Shown piece after piece: positions 5,240 through 14,071 of a DNA stretch of 22,415 bases (the stretch's first letter is position 1; the number at the start of each line of letters is the position of its first letter). Source of the DNA: Deltaproteobacteria bacterium (lineage in GTDB: Bacteria > Desulfobacterota > Desulfuromonadia > Geobacterales > Pseudopelobacteraceae); the NCBI GenBank assembly GCA_016219145.1, contig JACRCG010000200.1, positions 1 to 22,415 of the forward strand, written 5' to 3'. The notes beneath the pieces were generated by a model. The model was given only the letters and a program-made list of their open reading frames with translations, was not told the origin of the DNA and searched no databases. The translations under genes were made by a program, and so were the position numbers.

Positions 5240-8200
5240 ATGACCGGACAGAGCAGCATATCAGCCTACTTTCCGCACGTAATCCCGATCTCCGTTAAAC
5301 AATGGCGCTCCCTCGGTCTGGGGGCGCTTTCGCGTACCATATCCGAACGACGCCTGCCCCCCATCATATTCTACCGCCAGCTGGCTCTTTCTCTCAACAA
5401 TGCCCACGCTCCCGACGCTCCGACAGTGTTCGCCGCGCACCTGAATCTCTTTGCCGCCCTGCAGACGTTGCTTCGCTACTTGATAGATGTTCTCGCTGAA
5501 AGAGAGGCGCCAGGCCTTCTGGAGCAGTCCCTGCGGCGGTGTGGTTATGACCCTGACAGCGGCGAGGCTGGCCAGGCGATGCTGCGCTTTGTGGAGCTGT
5601 TCCCGCCGGCAGAGGTCCTCTCAGGCGCCGCTAGCGCCTCCGAATGGCTGAATATGGCCGACGCACGGGACGAGCACAGGCATCTGGTACTGAGGGAGAT
5701 GCTGTTATTGCATGATGCCGCTGCAAATCCTGCCATCGAAAGCTTCCGTGACCTTCTGGACGACCATGAGCTCGCCGAAACTTCCTGCTTCAGGGCACTT
5801 GCCGCAGGTATCAGTTCCGCCCTGGCCGAAAGCCCCTTGTTGCCGTCCCTGGGCTGTTCGCTGGACGAGGCTCTGAAAGCCCCCATAAATGCCGCCCCCG
5901 ATTCGCTGGCAGCCCAGATCAGCTTTCTGCGGGATACATTGCACTCTTTTCTTCCCCCCGAACTGTTTGATGATCTGGCGACAGCCTTTGACTATCTGCT
6001 GGAGGAAGAGCGCGAGCGGGGCCTGGGAGGCGGTGAGCCCGGACCGGCGCCGGTGCTTGAGTTCAGGAGCGCTGGGCGGCACGGCGCAGAGACTGGAGCT
6101 GCTCGCGGAGATTCCGTCTTTGCCGGTTTTGATTATCCCGATTACGAGCAGTTTTCTCCTGACGCGAACTGGATGTCCAATGTCGTGCTGATGGCCAAGA
6201 TGGTCTACGTCTGGCTCGACCAGCTCAGCCGCACTTACGGGCTTCCGATAAAACGCCTTGACCAGATTCCGGACACCGAACTGGATCGGCTGGCGGCCTG
6301 GGGGTTCAGCGGGCTCTGGCTGATCGGCCTTTGGGAGCGCTCCCCTGCTTCTCAGCGCATCAAACAGATCTGCGGCAATCCGGAGGCGATCGCCTCGGCC
6401 TACTCCCTGTATGACTACGAAGTTGCTGCCGACCTGGGCGGCTGGGATGCGCTCGCCAATTTGCGCGAACGGGCTTTGAAACGCGGCATCCGGCTGGCCA
6501 GTGACATGGTTCCCAATCATACCGGAATTTACTCCCGCTGGGTACTGCAACACCCGGACTGGTTTGTCCAGACCGACTACCCCCCCTTTCCGTCCTACCG
6601 CTTCAGTGGCGAAAATCTTTCACAGGACGCTGATATCTGCATTCAGCTGGAGGACGGCTACTGGAACAAAACCGACGCCGCTGTTGTCTTCAAGCACTAT
6701 GACCGCCGGGATGGCCGGGTTCGCTATATCTACCACGGCAACGACGGCACCAGCATCCCCTGGAATGATACCGCCCAACTGAATTATCTGATTCCTGAAC
6801 TGCGTGAAGCCGTTATCCAGACCATTCTGCACGTAGCCCGCAACTTCCCGATTATCCGCTTTGATGCCGCCATGACGCTGGCAAAGAAGCATTATCAGCG
6901 GCTCTGGTTCCCTCTGCGCGGTCTGGGAGGCGGTATTCCGTCCCGCGCCGATCATGGCATGAGCAAAGAGGAATTTGATGATGTATTTCCGGTCGAATTC
7001 TGGCGCGAGGTGGTCGATCGCGTAGCGGTTGAAGCGCCCGGGACGCTCCTGCTGGCTGAGGCTTTCTGGATGATGGAGGGCTATTTTGTCAGGACGCTCG
7101 GTATGCACCGGGTCTACAACAGCGCCTTCATGCATATGCTCATGACCGAGGAAAACGCCAAGTACCGTACCTCCATCCGGAACGTGCTGGAATTCAATCA
7201 CGAGATTCTGAAGCGCTTCGTCAACTTCATGAATAATCCGGACGAGAAGACCGCCGTGGCGCAGTTTGGCTCGCAAGACAAGTATTTTGGCGCCTGCGTT
7301 CTGCTGGTTACCATGCCGGGGCTGCCGATGATCGGACATGGTCAGATCGAAGGCTTTCATGAAAAGTACGGTATGGAATACAAGCGGGCCTACTGGGATG
7401 AACAGGTTGACGAGGGTCTCCTGCGCGGGCATGAGATGTGGATATTCCCACTGCTGCAACGGCGCTGGCTCTTCTCCGGCTCGGAGAACTTTGTCCTGTA
7501 TGATTTTCAGGCTGGTGACAAGGTTGATGAGAATGTTTTTGCCTATTCCAACCGCGTCGGTGATCAGAGAGCCCTGGTTCTGTTCCACAACTGCCATGCC
7601 GTGACCTCAGGCTGGATACTCGGCTCTACCGGTATAAACATGAAAGCCGGTGACAATGAACCTGAAATATGTTTTACAACGCTTGGCCGGACACTTGGCT
7701 GCCGTCAGGAAGCGGATCTGTATTGCGCCTTTCGCGACCATGTAAGCGGCCTGGAATATCTGAGAAGTGCCCCGGAACTGCATGATCAGGGATTATATGT
7801 CGAATTGAAAGAGTACCAGTTTCATGTCTTCGTGGATTTCCGGGAAGTCCGTGATGATAGCAAGGGGAACTGGGGGCAGCTCTGCGCATTTCTGGGCGGA
7901 CGGGGCGTGGAAAGTCTGGAGGATGAGCTCAAGCAGCTGCAATACTCTGTCTTGAATACTGCCTTCGATACAGTAATGGAAGCTGCCGGGGGCGTAGCTG
8001 GCGTTTCTCAGCCGGGCGCCGATCCGGTAAAGTTCAGCGATGCCGCCCGGGAGTTCTTTGCTGAAATATCCAGACTGACCGGTGAACGCAAGGGTATCCG
8101 GGCGCAAAAGGCACGCTTGAGAGCGGCTGAGAGCAGCTTGGCCCGGACAGTCGCACTGCTGACGATGAAAACCGCGTCCGGTGAAGCCGGAGCATTTCAG

Positions 8201-8752
8201 GCAAGACTACAGCGGCTCTTGTCTTCAGAAAACAATGTCAGACTTCTCATGGCGTGGGTTTTACTGCGTGACATGAAAACCTGTACCATGGCGCTGTTTG
8301 GACTGGATTGCAGCCTGCGCCGCTTGAATGGAGGGGATAGCGGTTCTTTCGCCGAGCTTCTTTCGGCCCTGTTGGCCTTTAATGGAGAGGCTCCTGACGT
8401 AGCTGCGCTCTTTTCATCTTCCGCCGGCCGGGAGTATCTGCAAGTACATGAGAGCTCCGGAGTGGAGTGGTTCAACAAGGAGCGCTTCGAGGAACTGGCT
8501 GAGTGGTGTTCGATTCTGGGGCTGCTTGCGTCAGACAAGCTTTCGCCGGCTGCCAGAGCTCTTACAGCAGCTGCATCGCGGGCAGAGCGGGATTTGCAAC
8601 GCTCTGTTACCCAGGCAGCTCATTCCGGTTATCGTACCGGATTGCTTAAACTCCTGTTATCAGCCCCGCTAAACGCCTCAACAACTGCAAAAAAGTCAGC
8701 CTTGAACATCAGGAAACCAAAAGGCAAGCCTTCAAGCAAGAGGGTAAACTAG
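5240..8752 (+). CDS. Large GH13-like (alpha-amylase superfamily) protein with helical N-terminal domain
   Basis: A 1170-residue protein counted from ATG 5240; the start is uncertain because no strong ribosome site is visible, and a TTG at 5174 would add 22 residues. Residues ~1-330 are a mostly helical region I do not recognise. Residues ~350-830 hold a GH13-type TIM barrel: region I SDMVPNHTG (D422), region II IIRFDAAM (nucleophile-position D542), region III LLLAEAFW (acid/base-position E607), region IV FMNNPDEKTA (D668). All three catalytic carboxylates are present. The usual His of region IV (N-H-D) is Pro (N-P-D), a form I recall from the GlgE maltosyltransferase group, so a transferase acting on alpha-glucans is as likely as a hydrolase. 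The last ~330 residues are helical and unassigned. There is no signal peptide, so it is probably cytosolic. It lies between the TPR and barrel genes, with 5 nt to the latter. Confidence 0.8.
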   Translation: MTGQSSISAYFPHVIPISVKQWRSLGLGALSRTISERRLPPIIFYRQLALSLNNAHAPDAPTVFAAHLNLFAALQTLLRYLIDVLAEREAPGLLEQSLRRCGYDPDSGEAGQAMLRFVELFPPAEVLSGAASASEWLNMADARDEHRHLVLREMLLLHDAAANPAIESFRDLLDDHELAETSCFRALAAGISSALAESPLLPSLGCSLDEALKAPINAAPDSLAAQISFLRDTLHSFLPPELFDDLATAFDYLLEEERERGLGGGEPGPAPVLEFRSAGRHGAETGAARGDSVFAGFDYPDYEQFSPDANWMSNVVLMAKMVYVWLDQLSRTYGLPIKRLDQIPDTELDRLAAWGFSGLWLIGLWERSPASQRIKQICGNPEAIASAYSLYDYEVAADLGGWDALANLRERALKRGIRLASDMVPNHTGIYSRWVLQHPDWFVQTDYPPFPSYRFSGENLSQDADICIQLEDGYWNKTDAAVVFKHYDRRDGRVRYIYHGNDGTSIPWNDTAQLNYLIPELREAVIQTILHVARNFPIIRFDAAMTLAKKHYQRLWFPLRGLGGGIPSRADHGMSKEEFDDVFPVEFWREVVDRVAVEAPGTLLLAEAFWMMEGYFVRTLGMHRVYNSAFMHMLMTEENAKYRTSIRNVLEFNHEILKRFVNFMNNPDEKTAVAQFGSQDKYFGACVLLVTMPGLPMIGHGQIEGFHEKYGMEYKRAYWDEQVDEGLLRGHEMWIFPLLQRRWLFSGSENFVLYDFQAGDKVDENVFAYSNRVGDQRALVLFHNCHAVTSGWILGSTGINMKAGDNEPEICFTTLGRTLGCRQEADLYCAFRDHVSGLEYLRSAPELHDQGLYVELKEYQFHVFVDFREVRDDSKGNWGQLCAFLGGRGVESLEDELKQLQYSVLNTAFDTVMEAAGGVAGVSQPGADPVKFSDAAREFFAEISRLTGERKGIRAQKARLRAAESSLARTVALLTMKTASGEAGAFQARLQRLLSSENNVRLLMAWVLLRDMKTCTMALFGLDCSLRRLNGGDSGSFAELLSALLAFNGEAPDVAALFSSSAGREYLQVHESSGVEWFNKERFEELAEWCSILGLLASDKLSPAARALTAAASRAERDLQRSVTQAAHSGYRTGLLKLLLSAPLNASTTAKKSALNIRKPKGKPSSKRVN

Positions 8753-8757
8753 TCGCC

Positions 8758-9747
8758 ATGCATATAGCGGCAATATTACTCATATTTCTGTCAGTTTCTG
8801 CCCTGCCGGCCCTGGCAGCCGAAAACCGGTCAGGCTCCGACCAGACCGAAGCCGGAAACACATCTGCTGCAATTACGATTGAGGCTGCACCTTCGATTAA
8901 TAAAGCCGCCGGGATAGAGTTTGTCTGGGAGCTGGATCCCTATTACAGCGAGATCTCCCTGCATTTTCCTCTGACGGACAAACCTATTCCCGAAATTTCC
9001 CATGCCAACGAGTTCGATGTTTACAGAAAACTGCTGGTTGACTCCCTGGTTCCCCGTTATATGCTGGTTGAAGCGGCACTGTTCCCGATGCCGCTGGTAG
9101 GTGTCGCCCTGAAGGAATACCAGCGTGATTTTTATCGCGGCTTCAACATCGGCAGCGGCAATCTCAATCTGCTGGAAGCCATAACAGCCGGCTTTCAGGA
9201 GCCTTATGCCTTTTCTGTCTTTGTGGGCGACATGGTCAGCTTTGTCAGGCCGGGAGAGGAGAAAATCGGCTCGAACAAAGGTTACATGGGCTACATGCTC
9301 AGTTATTCAAACCAGCATATAAAACGAAATGTCCTGATTCCTGATCACAATGTTGAAATCGAATGGAAGATGAAGGGAGAGCGTAAATTCAAGGAAGACA
9401 AGCTCTCCTGGAGCTTCCGCCTGGGGTCAAAGCTGCACGAAAATCCTGATATTGCCAATACGCTCTATCTGGGATTTCGTCGCAGTAACCTGGATTTTTC
9501 TGCTGACTTTCTCAGTTTCCTGAACAACAGTTCCATAGATTTCCGCTGGGATTTTTCGGCCAAAAACGGCCGCTTGCTGCGTCAGGAATATGTGATCGGA
9601 AAGAAGTTTCCGATAAAGAGCTGGGGCGTGGCAATCAAGCTTGATTTAGGGGTTATCTGGGAGGATTCGGCAAAATATACCGGGGCGCTCAGAGACAGGG
9701 ATTTCCAGAATGTGACGGCAGTCATCAGACCGAATATAGAATTCTAA
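8758..9747 (+). CDS. Predicted outer-membrane beta-barrel protein
   Basis: A 329-residue protein starting at ATG 8758, only 5 nt after the GH13-like gene, so the two are almost certainly co-transcribed. The N-terminus (MHIAAILLIFLSVSALPALA) is a classical signal peptide with cleavage expected after ALA. The mature protein alternates polar and aromatic residues in strand-like segments (YMGYMLSYSNQHIKRNVLI, LSWSFRLGSKL, SIDFRWDFSAKNG, WGVAIKLDLGVIWEDS). It ends in VIRPNIEF; a terminal Phe is the usual BAM-recognition signature of outer-membrane proteins. I do not recognise the family. Context suggests a partner of the TPR and GH13-like proteins, for example in export or surface display of a glucan, but that is inference. 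Confidence 0.75.
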   Translation: MHIAAILLIFLSVSALPALAAENRSGSDQTEAGNTSAAITIEAAPSINKAAGIEFVWELDPYYSEISLHFPLTDKPIPEISHANEFDVYRKLLVDSLVPRYMLVEAALFPMPLVGVALKEYQRDFYRGFNIGSGNLNLLEAITAGFQEPYAFSVFVGDMVSFVRPGEEKIGSNKGYMGYMLSYSNQHIKRNVLIPDHNVEIEWKMKGERKFKEDKLSWSFRLGSKLHENPDIANTLYLGFRRSNLDFSADFLSFLNNSSIDFRWDFSAKNGRLLRQEYVIGKKFPIKSWGVAIKLDLGVIWEDSAKYTGALRDRDFQNVTAVIRPNIEF

Positions 9748-9753
9748 TCCTAT

Positions 9754-9913
9754 AAAAAGCAGTTCTCACAGAGGCACAGAACATCAGAGTTATAACCATC
9801 CGTATTAAGAGGATAATTCAATTAAAAAGGTGATCTGAATTCAGACCACCTTTTGGGTGAAACCCTTTCTGCCTGTAAATACAGTTTTCTCTACTCTGTG
9901 AGAGTGACTGCCG
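9754..9913 (+). repeat. MITE-like intergenic repeat, copy 1
   Basis: The ends are imperfect inverted repeats: GCAGTTCTCACAGAG at the left and CTCTGTGAGAGTGACTGC at the right, flanked by A-rich/T-rich ends. A closely related copy in the opposite orientation is at 17561-17738. Nearly identical blocks shared by the two include CAGAGTTATAACCATC, CACCTTTTGGGTGAA and GCCTGTAAATACAGTTTT. There is no ORF inside, so it is a non-autonomous or palindromic dispersed element. It sits in the convergent gap between the barrel gene and purA. Confidence 0.8.
9825..9854. terminator. Near-perfect 30-bp palindrome, probable bidirectional terminator
   Basis: AAAAGGTG (9825-9832) pairs with CACCTTTT (9847-9854), and TCTGAA/TTCAGA completes the stem, with one A-C mismatch (9833/9846). 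T-runs of 4-5 follow on each strand. It lies 78 nt after the barrel gene stop and 76 nt after the purA stop (minus strand), which suits termination of both converging transcripts. It lies inside repeat copy 1; the equivalent part of copy 2 is degenerate. Confidence 0.55.
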
Positions 9914-9929
9914 CTTTTAGGCTGATAGA

Positions 9930-11222
9930 CTACGCAAAAGGGTTTCGCAATGTAATCGTCTGGTCACGGCGCGGGCCAACCGATACCATCACAATCGGGC
10001 AGCCGGCCAGCTCCTCCAGACGGCGAACATATGATTGCGCGGCTGGTGGCAATTCCTCGAAGCTGCGGACCTCGGTGATGTCTTTCTTCCAGCCCGGCAG
10101 TTCCTCGTAGACCGGCTGGCACTTCTCGAAAATCTCCAGAGCGGCCGGCAGAGTCTCAAGCGCTTTCCCTTCAAAAGTATAACCGGTGCAGACCTTGATG
10201 GTATCGAACTCCGACAGGACATCAAGCTTGGTCAGGGCAATTCCGGTCAGGCCGTTAACTCGAACAGCGTAGCGGATCACCATGGCGTCGAACCATCCGC
10301 AGCGGCGGGGACGCCCCGTAGTGGCGCCGAATTCCGCACCGGTCCGCCGCAGCTCTTCACCGGTCTCATCCAGCAGCTCGGTGGGGAACGGTCCACTGCC
10401 GACCCTGGTAACATATGCCTTGGATATTCCGACTATTTCATGAATTTCACGCGGACTGACTCCCGCGCCTGTACAGGCTCCGCCGGCACAGGTGGAAGAA
10501 GAGGTGACAAACGGGTACGTGCCGTGATCGACGTCCAGCAGGGTTCCCTGAGCTCCTTCAAAAAGAACCTTTTTCCCGGCTTTAAGATCTTTATTCAGAA
10601 TCAGGGCCGTGTCAGCAACATAAGTTCGTAACGTAGCGGCATACCCCTGGTATTCGTTGAAAATTTCTTCAAAGTTGCAGGGCGGCTCCCCGAGAAAGTT
10701 CTCCAGGATAAAATTCTTCTCGACCAGGAACTCCTTAAGCTTGCGGGCAAACGTGTCGGGATCAATCAGATCCATCAGGCGCATGCCGCGTCGGCCGATT
10801 TTGTCCTCATAGCAGGGACCGATGCCACGCCCGGTGGTGCCGATCTTCTTGTCGCCGCTTTTTGCTTCACGAGCTATGTCGATACGTTTGTGGTAAGGCA
10901 TGATGATGTGCAGCGATTCGGACAAAAGCAGACAGGAGTCATCCTTGATTCGGCCGGATTCCTTCAGTTTGGTAATCTCCTTGATAAAGACTTCCGGATC
11001 AAGCACTACGCCGTTGCCTATGATGCAGCGTTTGCCCTCATGCAGGATACCGGAGGGGATCAGGTGCAGGACAACCTTCTCGCTGCCCACAACCAGCGTA
11101 TGCCCGGCGTTGTTACCCCCCTGGTAACGTACAATATCATCGGCATATTCGGTGTAGATATCAACTACCTTGCCCTTGCCTTCATCGCCCCATTGGGCTC
11201 CCACTACGACTACGTTTGCCAT
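9930..11222 (-). CDS. purA: Adenylosuccinate synthetase
   Basis: Catalyses the GTP-dependent condensation of IMP and aspartate to adenylosuccinate, the first committed step to AMP, in the cytosol. The 430-residue length is standard. Motifs: GAQWGDEGKGKVVD (8-21, with catalytic D13), GGNNAGHT (35-42, catalytic H41), TTGRGIGPCYEDKIGRRGMR (IMP site), TTGRPRRCGWFDA and LTKLDVLSEFD (base-specificity region). The ATG at 11220-11222 is 1 nt from the hisZ stop, with GGGAGA about 9 nt upstream inside hisZ. It is the last gene of the minus-strand set and ends at the repeat-borne palindrome. The hisZ-purA pairing links two nucleotide-consuming pathways: the histidine pathway uses ATP and returns AICAR to purine synthesis. 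Confidence 0.98.
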   Translation of the reverse strand: MANVVVVGAQWGDEGKGKVVDIYTEYADDIVRYQGGNNAGHTLVVGSEKVVLHLIPSGILHEGKRCIIGNGVVLDPEVFIKEITKLKESGRIKDDSCLLLSESLHIIMPYHKRIDIAREAKSGDKKIGTTGRGIGPCYEDKIGRRGMRLMDLIDPDTFARKLKEFLVEKNFILENFLGEPPCNFEEIFNEYQGYAATLRTYVADTALILNKDLKAGKKVLFEGAQGTLLDVDHGTYPFVTSSSTCAGGACTGAGVSPREIHEIVGISKAYVTRVGSGPFPTELLDETGEELRRTGAEFGATTGRPRRCGWFDAMVIRYAVRVNGLTGIALTKLDVLSEFDTIKVCTGYTFEGKALETLPAALEIFEKCQPVYEELPGWKKDITEVRSFEELPPAAQSYVRRLEELAGCPIVMVSVGPRRDQTITLRNPFA

Positions 11223-11223
11223 G

Positions 11224-12531
11224 TCAGCTTGTCTCCCGGCTTTCTTCGATAAATTTTATAAATCCTGGTTGTGCTATCAGACTCTTGTCAAACGTCACGG
11301 CTGTTCCGTCTGATACCCGTACCGCGCAGCAATCCCGGCTATCTTCACCAATAACCAGCATGTAGCGGATATTCATACGTTTGGCATATTCCAGCGATTT
11401 GTCATAGTCGCGCCGGATAATATCTCTGGCCGTGGTGTAGCCGCGCGACCTGAGCAAGGCAGCGATTTCAAGCACTTCGCGCTTGTCGTCGCGGGTGTTG
11501 AACAGGAGAAAATCACGGGCCGTGGTTGCTTCCAGTTCCGGACTGTGTTCCAGCGCCTGCAACAGATTAAGTACATTAAAAGTGAAGCCGGTAGCCGGTG
11601 CGTCAAATCCGTAACGTGCGGTCAGTTTATCATATCGGCCGCCACTGCAGACCGGTTCGCCAAAACCGCTGACAAAACCCTCAAATGTAATGCCGGAGTG
11701 ATAATCCAGCCCGCGAGTCTCGCCCAGATCGATCGTCAGATGATCGCTGACGCCGTGGATATCCAGAATTTCAAGGACCTGGCGCAGATTCTTCAGGGCC
11801 GCCAGAGAACGCGGATTGGACACGACTCTTTCCGCTTCGTCAATGATTTCCAGTCCACCGAACAAGCGCGGCAGGGCGCTTATCTCCGCAGCGGATTCCG
11901 GCGTTACAGGATTTGCGGCAAGCAGAGCTGCCACGGCCGAAGTGTCCTTGCGCGAAACAGCCCCTCGCAGGTCCTGCAAGGCAGCTTCACCAAGACCGGA
12001 AGCCTGTATGACACCCTGACAGAATTCAACCTGTCCAAGATCGATTTTAAAATTCTCCAGACCTAGTCCCTGCATGGCCTCGATGGCCATGGCGATCATT
12101 TCAGCATCAGCTTCGGGAGAGTCCAGTCCTATCAACTCGACACCGGACTGAAAAGTTTCACGGCTACGTCCGGTCTGAATCTCGGTCTGACGCAGAACGC
12201 GCCCACTGTAACATACGCGGTGCGGCAGAGGCCATTCAGCCAGCCGGGTCGCCACAATCCTGGCAACCTGCGGAGTGATGTCGGGTGTAAAGGCCAGCAG
12301 GCGTCCGGTCTGCCGGTCATCAAAACGATAGGTTTTGCCTTTAAGCTCCTCACCCATGCCGATTGCCAGAACGTCCTCATACTCAAGCTTGGGGGTGATA
12401 ATGCGCCGAAATCCCCACAGCTCAAACACCCGCTGCAAACAGCTCTCGATATACCCAATTTTTGCAGCTGCGTCGGGAAGGAAGTCGCTGACACCGCGCG
12501 GCAGGGAGATGTCGTGAGCGGAGAGCCTCAT
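11224..12531 (-). CDS. hisZ: ATP phosphoribosyltransferase regulatory subunit (HisZ), HisRS-like
   Basis: HisZ is a catalytically altered relative of histidyl-tRNA synthetase. It pairs with the short form of HisG to make the first enzyme of histidine biosynthesis and confers feedback control. The 435-residue protein has the class II synthetase core: motif 2-like RQTEIQTGRSRETFQSGVE (114-132), RGLDYHSGITFEG, and GEPVCSGGRYDKLTARYG near the motif 3 region. A C-terminal ~95-residue anticodon-binding-like domain follows. True HisS has a different motif 2 (typically R-x-E-R-P-Q-x-G-R-x-R-Q-F) and different histidine-specific residues, so HisZ fits better; a divergent HisS cannot be fully excluded. 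The ATG overlaps the stop of the upstream secreted-protein gene (12528-12531, ATGA), and purA follows after 1 nt. Confidence 0.88.
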   Translation of the reverse strand: MRLSAHDISLPRGVSDFLPDAAAKIGYIESCLQRVFELWGFRRIITPKLEYEDVLAIGMGEELKGKTYRFDDRQTGRLLAFTPDITPQVARIVATRLAEWPLPHRVCYSGRVLRQTEIQTGRSRETFQSGVELIGLDSPEADAEMIAMAIEAMQGLGLENFKIDLGQVEFCQGVIQASGLGEAALQDLRGAVSRKDTSAVAALLAANPVTPESAAEISALPRLFGGLEIIDEAERVVSNPRSLAALKNLRQVLEILDIHGVSDHLTIDLGETRGLDYHSGITFEGFVSGFGEPVCSGGRYDKLTARYGFDAPATGFTFNVLNLLQALEHSPELEATTARDFLLFNTRDDKREVLEIAALLRSRGYTTARDIIRRDYDKSLEYAKRMNIRYMLVIGEDSRDCCAVRVSDGTAVTFDKSLIAQPGFIKFIEESRETS

Positions 12532-14018
12532 TCAACCTTCTTGACAGATAGGAAAGAAGCGCCACGCTCGGAAATCCCGGGTCGCTGAACGGTCTGGAGA
12601 ATCAATAGCTCGTTGCGCCCTTCGTCGAAGTGGTAATCCGGCATATAGTTCTGGGTGTCGCGCGTACGCCATTTCTCCTCAAGGCTGGAGTCGTTCCAGA
12701 GCAGGCAGTAGACCGCCCCTTTTTTATAGGAACGGGCATTGCCAAGCACCCAGAAGCCGTCATTCTTGCCTACCAGAACTTCGCCTTTGGAGGTTACGTG
12801 GATGCGCTGATTCATGAATATCCAGCGGTACTTGTCACCTGTTGTACGTGAATTTGCGGCATCTTCGACCTGAAAGTACAGTTCTGACCCTCCAAATTTA
12901 TCGTTGCTGCGCCACAACTCTTTTTGCTGTTTGTCAAAGACGATCAGATAATTGTCAGGGTTTATCACAACGGTATACGATTCTCCGGTATTGTCGCGGA
13001 ACTGATGAAAGCTGTAAATGTTGCCGAAGCGAGGCATTTTGAGCGGATTTTTGAGGGCAATTGCGCTTCCTGAGCGGGTAGCCTCATAAACATTGCCAAA
13101 AAAATCGCCGTCACGACCCATCGCCTGTGCGTACAGTTTTTTGGTAGAGCCGGGCAGTGTCAAGGTACGGAAGAAATAGGGGATGTCACCGGCCAGTCTG
13201 ACCAGTTTGCCACCCTGCACCTGCCAGACCTGCGATGCGACATCATCATTGCGCATGATACTGACATACAGTTCGAGAACATTGCCGGCTTCAAGCGTGT
13301 CGATGGAAACTATCTTTTCCGAGTTGCTTAATTCTGTCTCCATTACCAGCTTCATGTCAACTGCCTGGCGGAAATACGAAATTTTTCTATCTTCGGCCAG
13401 AAAAATTTCACGGCTGCCGTCCGGCAACGTTTTACCGACGGCCATCAGGTTGGCAGCCCCTATCAGGCGCTTGCTTAGCCAGCCGCCACTTGCTCCCTGC
13501 TGGTAGTCACGGGGTTTTATAAATTCTGAAGGCTCTGCCTGGCGAACCTGTTCCGCTCTGATAATGTCCCGGTTTGGAGCGGGGGCGAATACAGGAGCTG
13601 AAGCAGTTGAAGCCGCCGGAGCTGCTGCCAGATATTTGAGCAGTTCGACTGAAAGCTTGTCGGCCAGCTTGCCGATCGCAGGGATCAACTCGTCCTTGCT
13701 GTCGCCCTGGATGAATGCACGGGAGATGGATTTGCCGCCGGCAGTTCTGGCCAGGGCATCAACACTGAAAACCTTGCCAATTGACACATAAGTTCCGTTC
13801 ACAAGCACATCCGCCTCGGAAGCGCTGGCCACCGCCACGATCTGGTCACTGCTCAGGCGAGAAGCCAGAAGCGTCTGTAAAGTCGTCTTCATCTCATCTT
13901 TATTGGCTGCTCCGACAGCATTCATGTCGGCTACGAAAACCCGCAGCGTCCCCGCAAATGCAGGCATGGCAAATACTGGGGCAAGGATTGCAGCGCAGAT
14001 GAGTACTAATCTTTTCAT
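12528..14018 (-). CDS. Secreted protein: TolB/CsgG-like N-terminal domain plus propeller-like (FG-GAP/VCBS type) domain
   Basis: A 496-residue protein. The start is firm: ATG at 14016-14018 with AGGAGG 5 nt upstream, and the N-terminus (LVLICAAILAPVFAMPAFAG) is a signal peptide cleaved after AFA. Residues ~24-130 resemble the small alpha/beta domain of TolB- or CsgG-like envelope proteins (TLRVFVADMN, ASEADVLVNGTYVSIG, IGKLADKLSVELLKYL). A Pro/Ala linker follows. Residues ~180-490 consist of repeated strand patterns with W, Y and D (SREIFLAEDRKISYF, GNVLELYVSIM, YTVVINPDNYLIVFDKQQ, HVTSKGEVLVGKNDGFWVLG), consistent with an FG-GAP/VCBS beta-propeller. Likely periplasmic or surface location; ligand unknown. 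It overlaps hisZ by 4 nt and follows a second secreted-protein gene by 53 nt. Confidence 0.7.
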   Translation of the reverse strand: MKRLVLICAAILAPVFAMPAFAGTLRVFVADMNAVGAANKDEMKTTLQTLLASRLSSDQIVAVASASEADVLVNGTYVSIGKVFSVDALARTAGGKSISRAFIQGDSKDELIPAIGKLADKLSVELLKYLAAAPAASTASAPVFAPAPNRDIIRAEQVRQAEPSEFIKPRDYQQGASGGWLSKRLIGAANLMAVGKTLPDGSREIFLAEDRKISYFRQAVDMKLVMETELSNSEKIVSIDTLEAGNVLELYVSIMRNDDVASQVWQVQGGKLVRLAGDIPYFFRTLTLPGSTKKLYAQAMGRDGDFFGNVYEATRSGSAIALKNPLKMPRFGNIYSFHQFRDNTGESYTVVINPDNYLIVFDKQQKELWRSNDKFGGSELYFQVEDAANSRTTGDKYRWIFMNQRIHVTSKGEVLVGKNDGFWVLGNARSYKKGAVYCLLWNDSSLEEKWRTRDTQNYMPDYHFDEGRNELLILQTVQRPGISERGASFLSVKKVE

Positions 14019-14071
14019 GATTCCTCCTGAATCGTTTGAGAAGCAGGCCGCCCGACTATTATTCCAGGCAG

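Noticed and set aside
5705..7597. Long minus-strand open frames (282 and 325 codons) opposite the GH13-like gene
   Set aside because: The plus strand carries clear catalytic motifs across the same region; the minus frames are antisense shadows.
11224..12531. Annotation as histidyl-tRNA synthetase (HisS)
   Set aside because: The motif 2 and histidine-specific residues differ from HisS; the 435-residue form next to purA fits HisZ.
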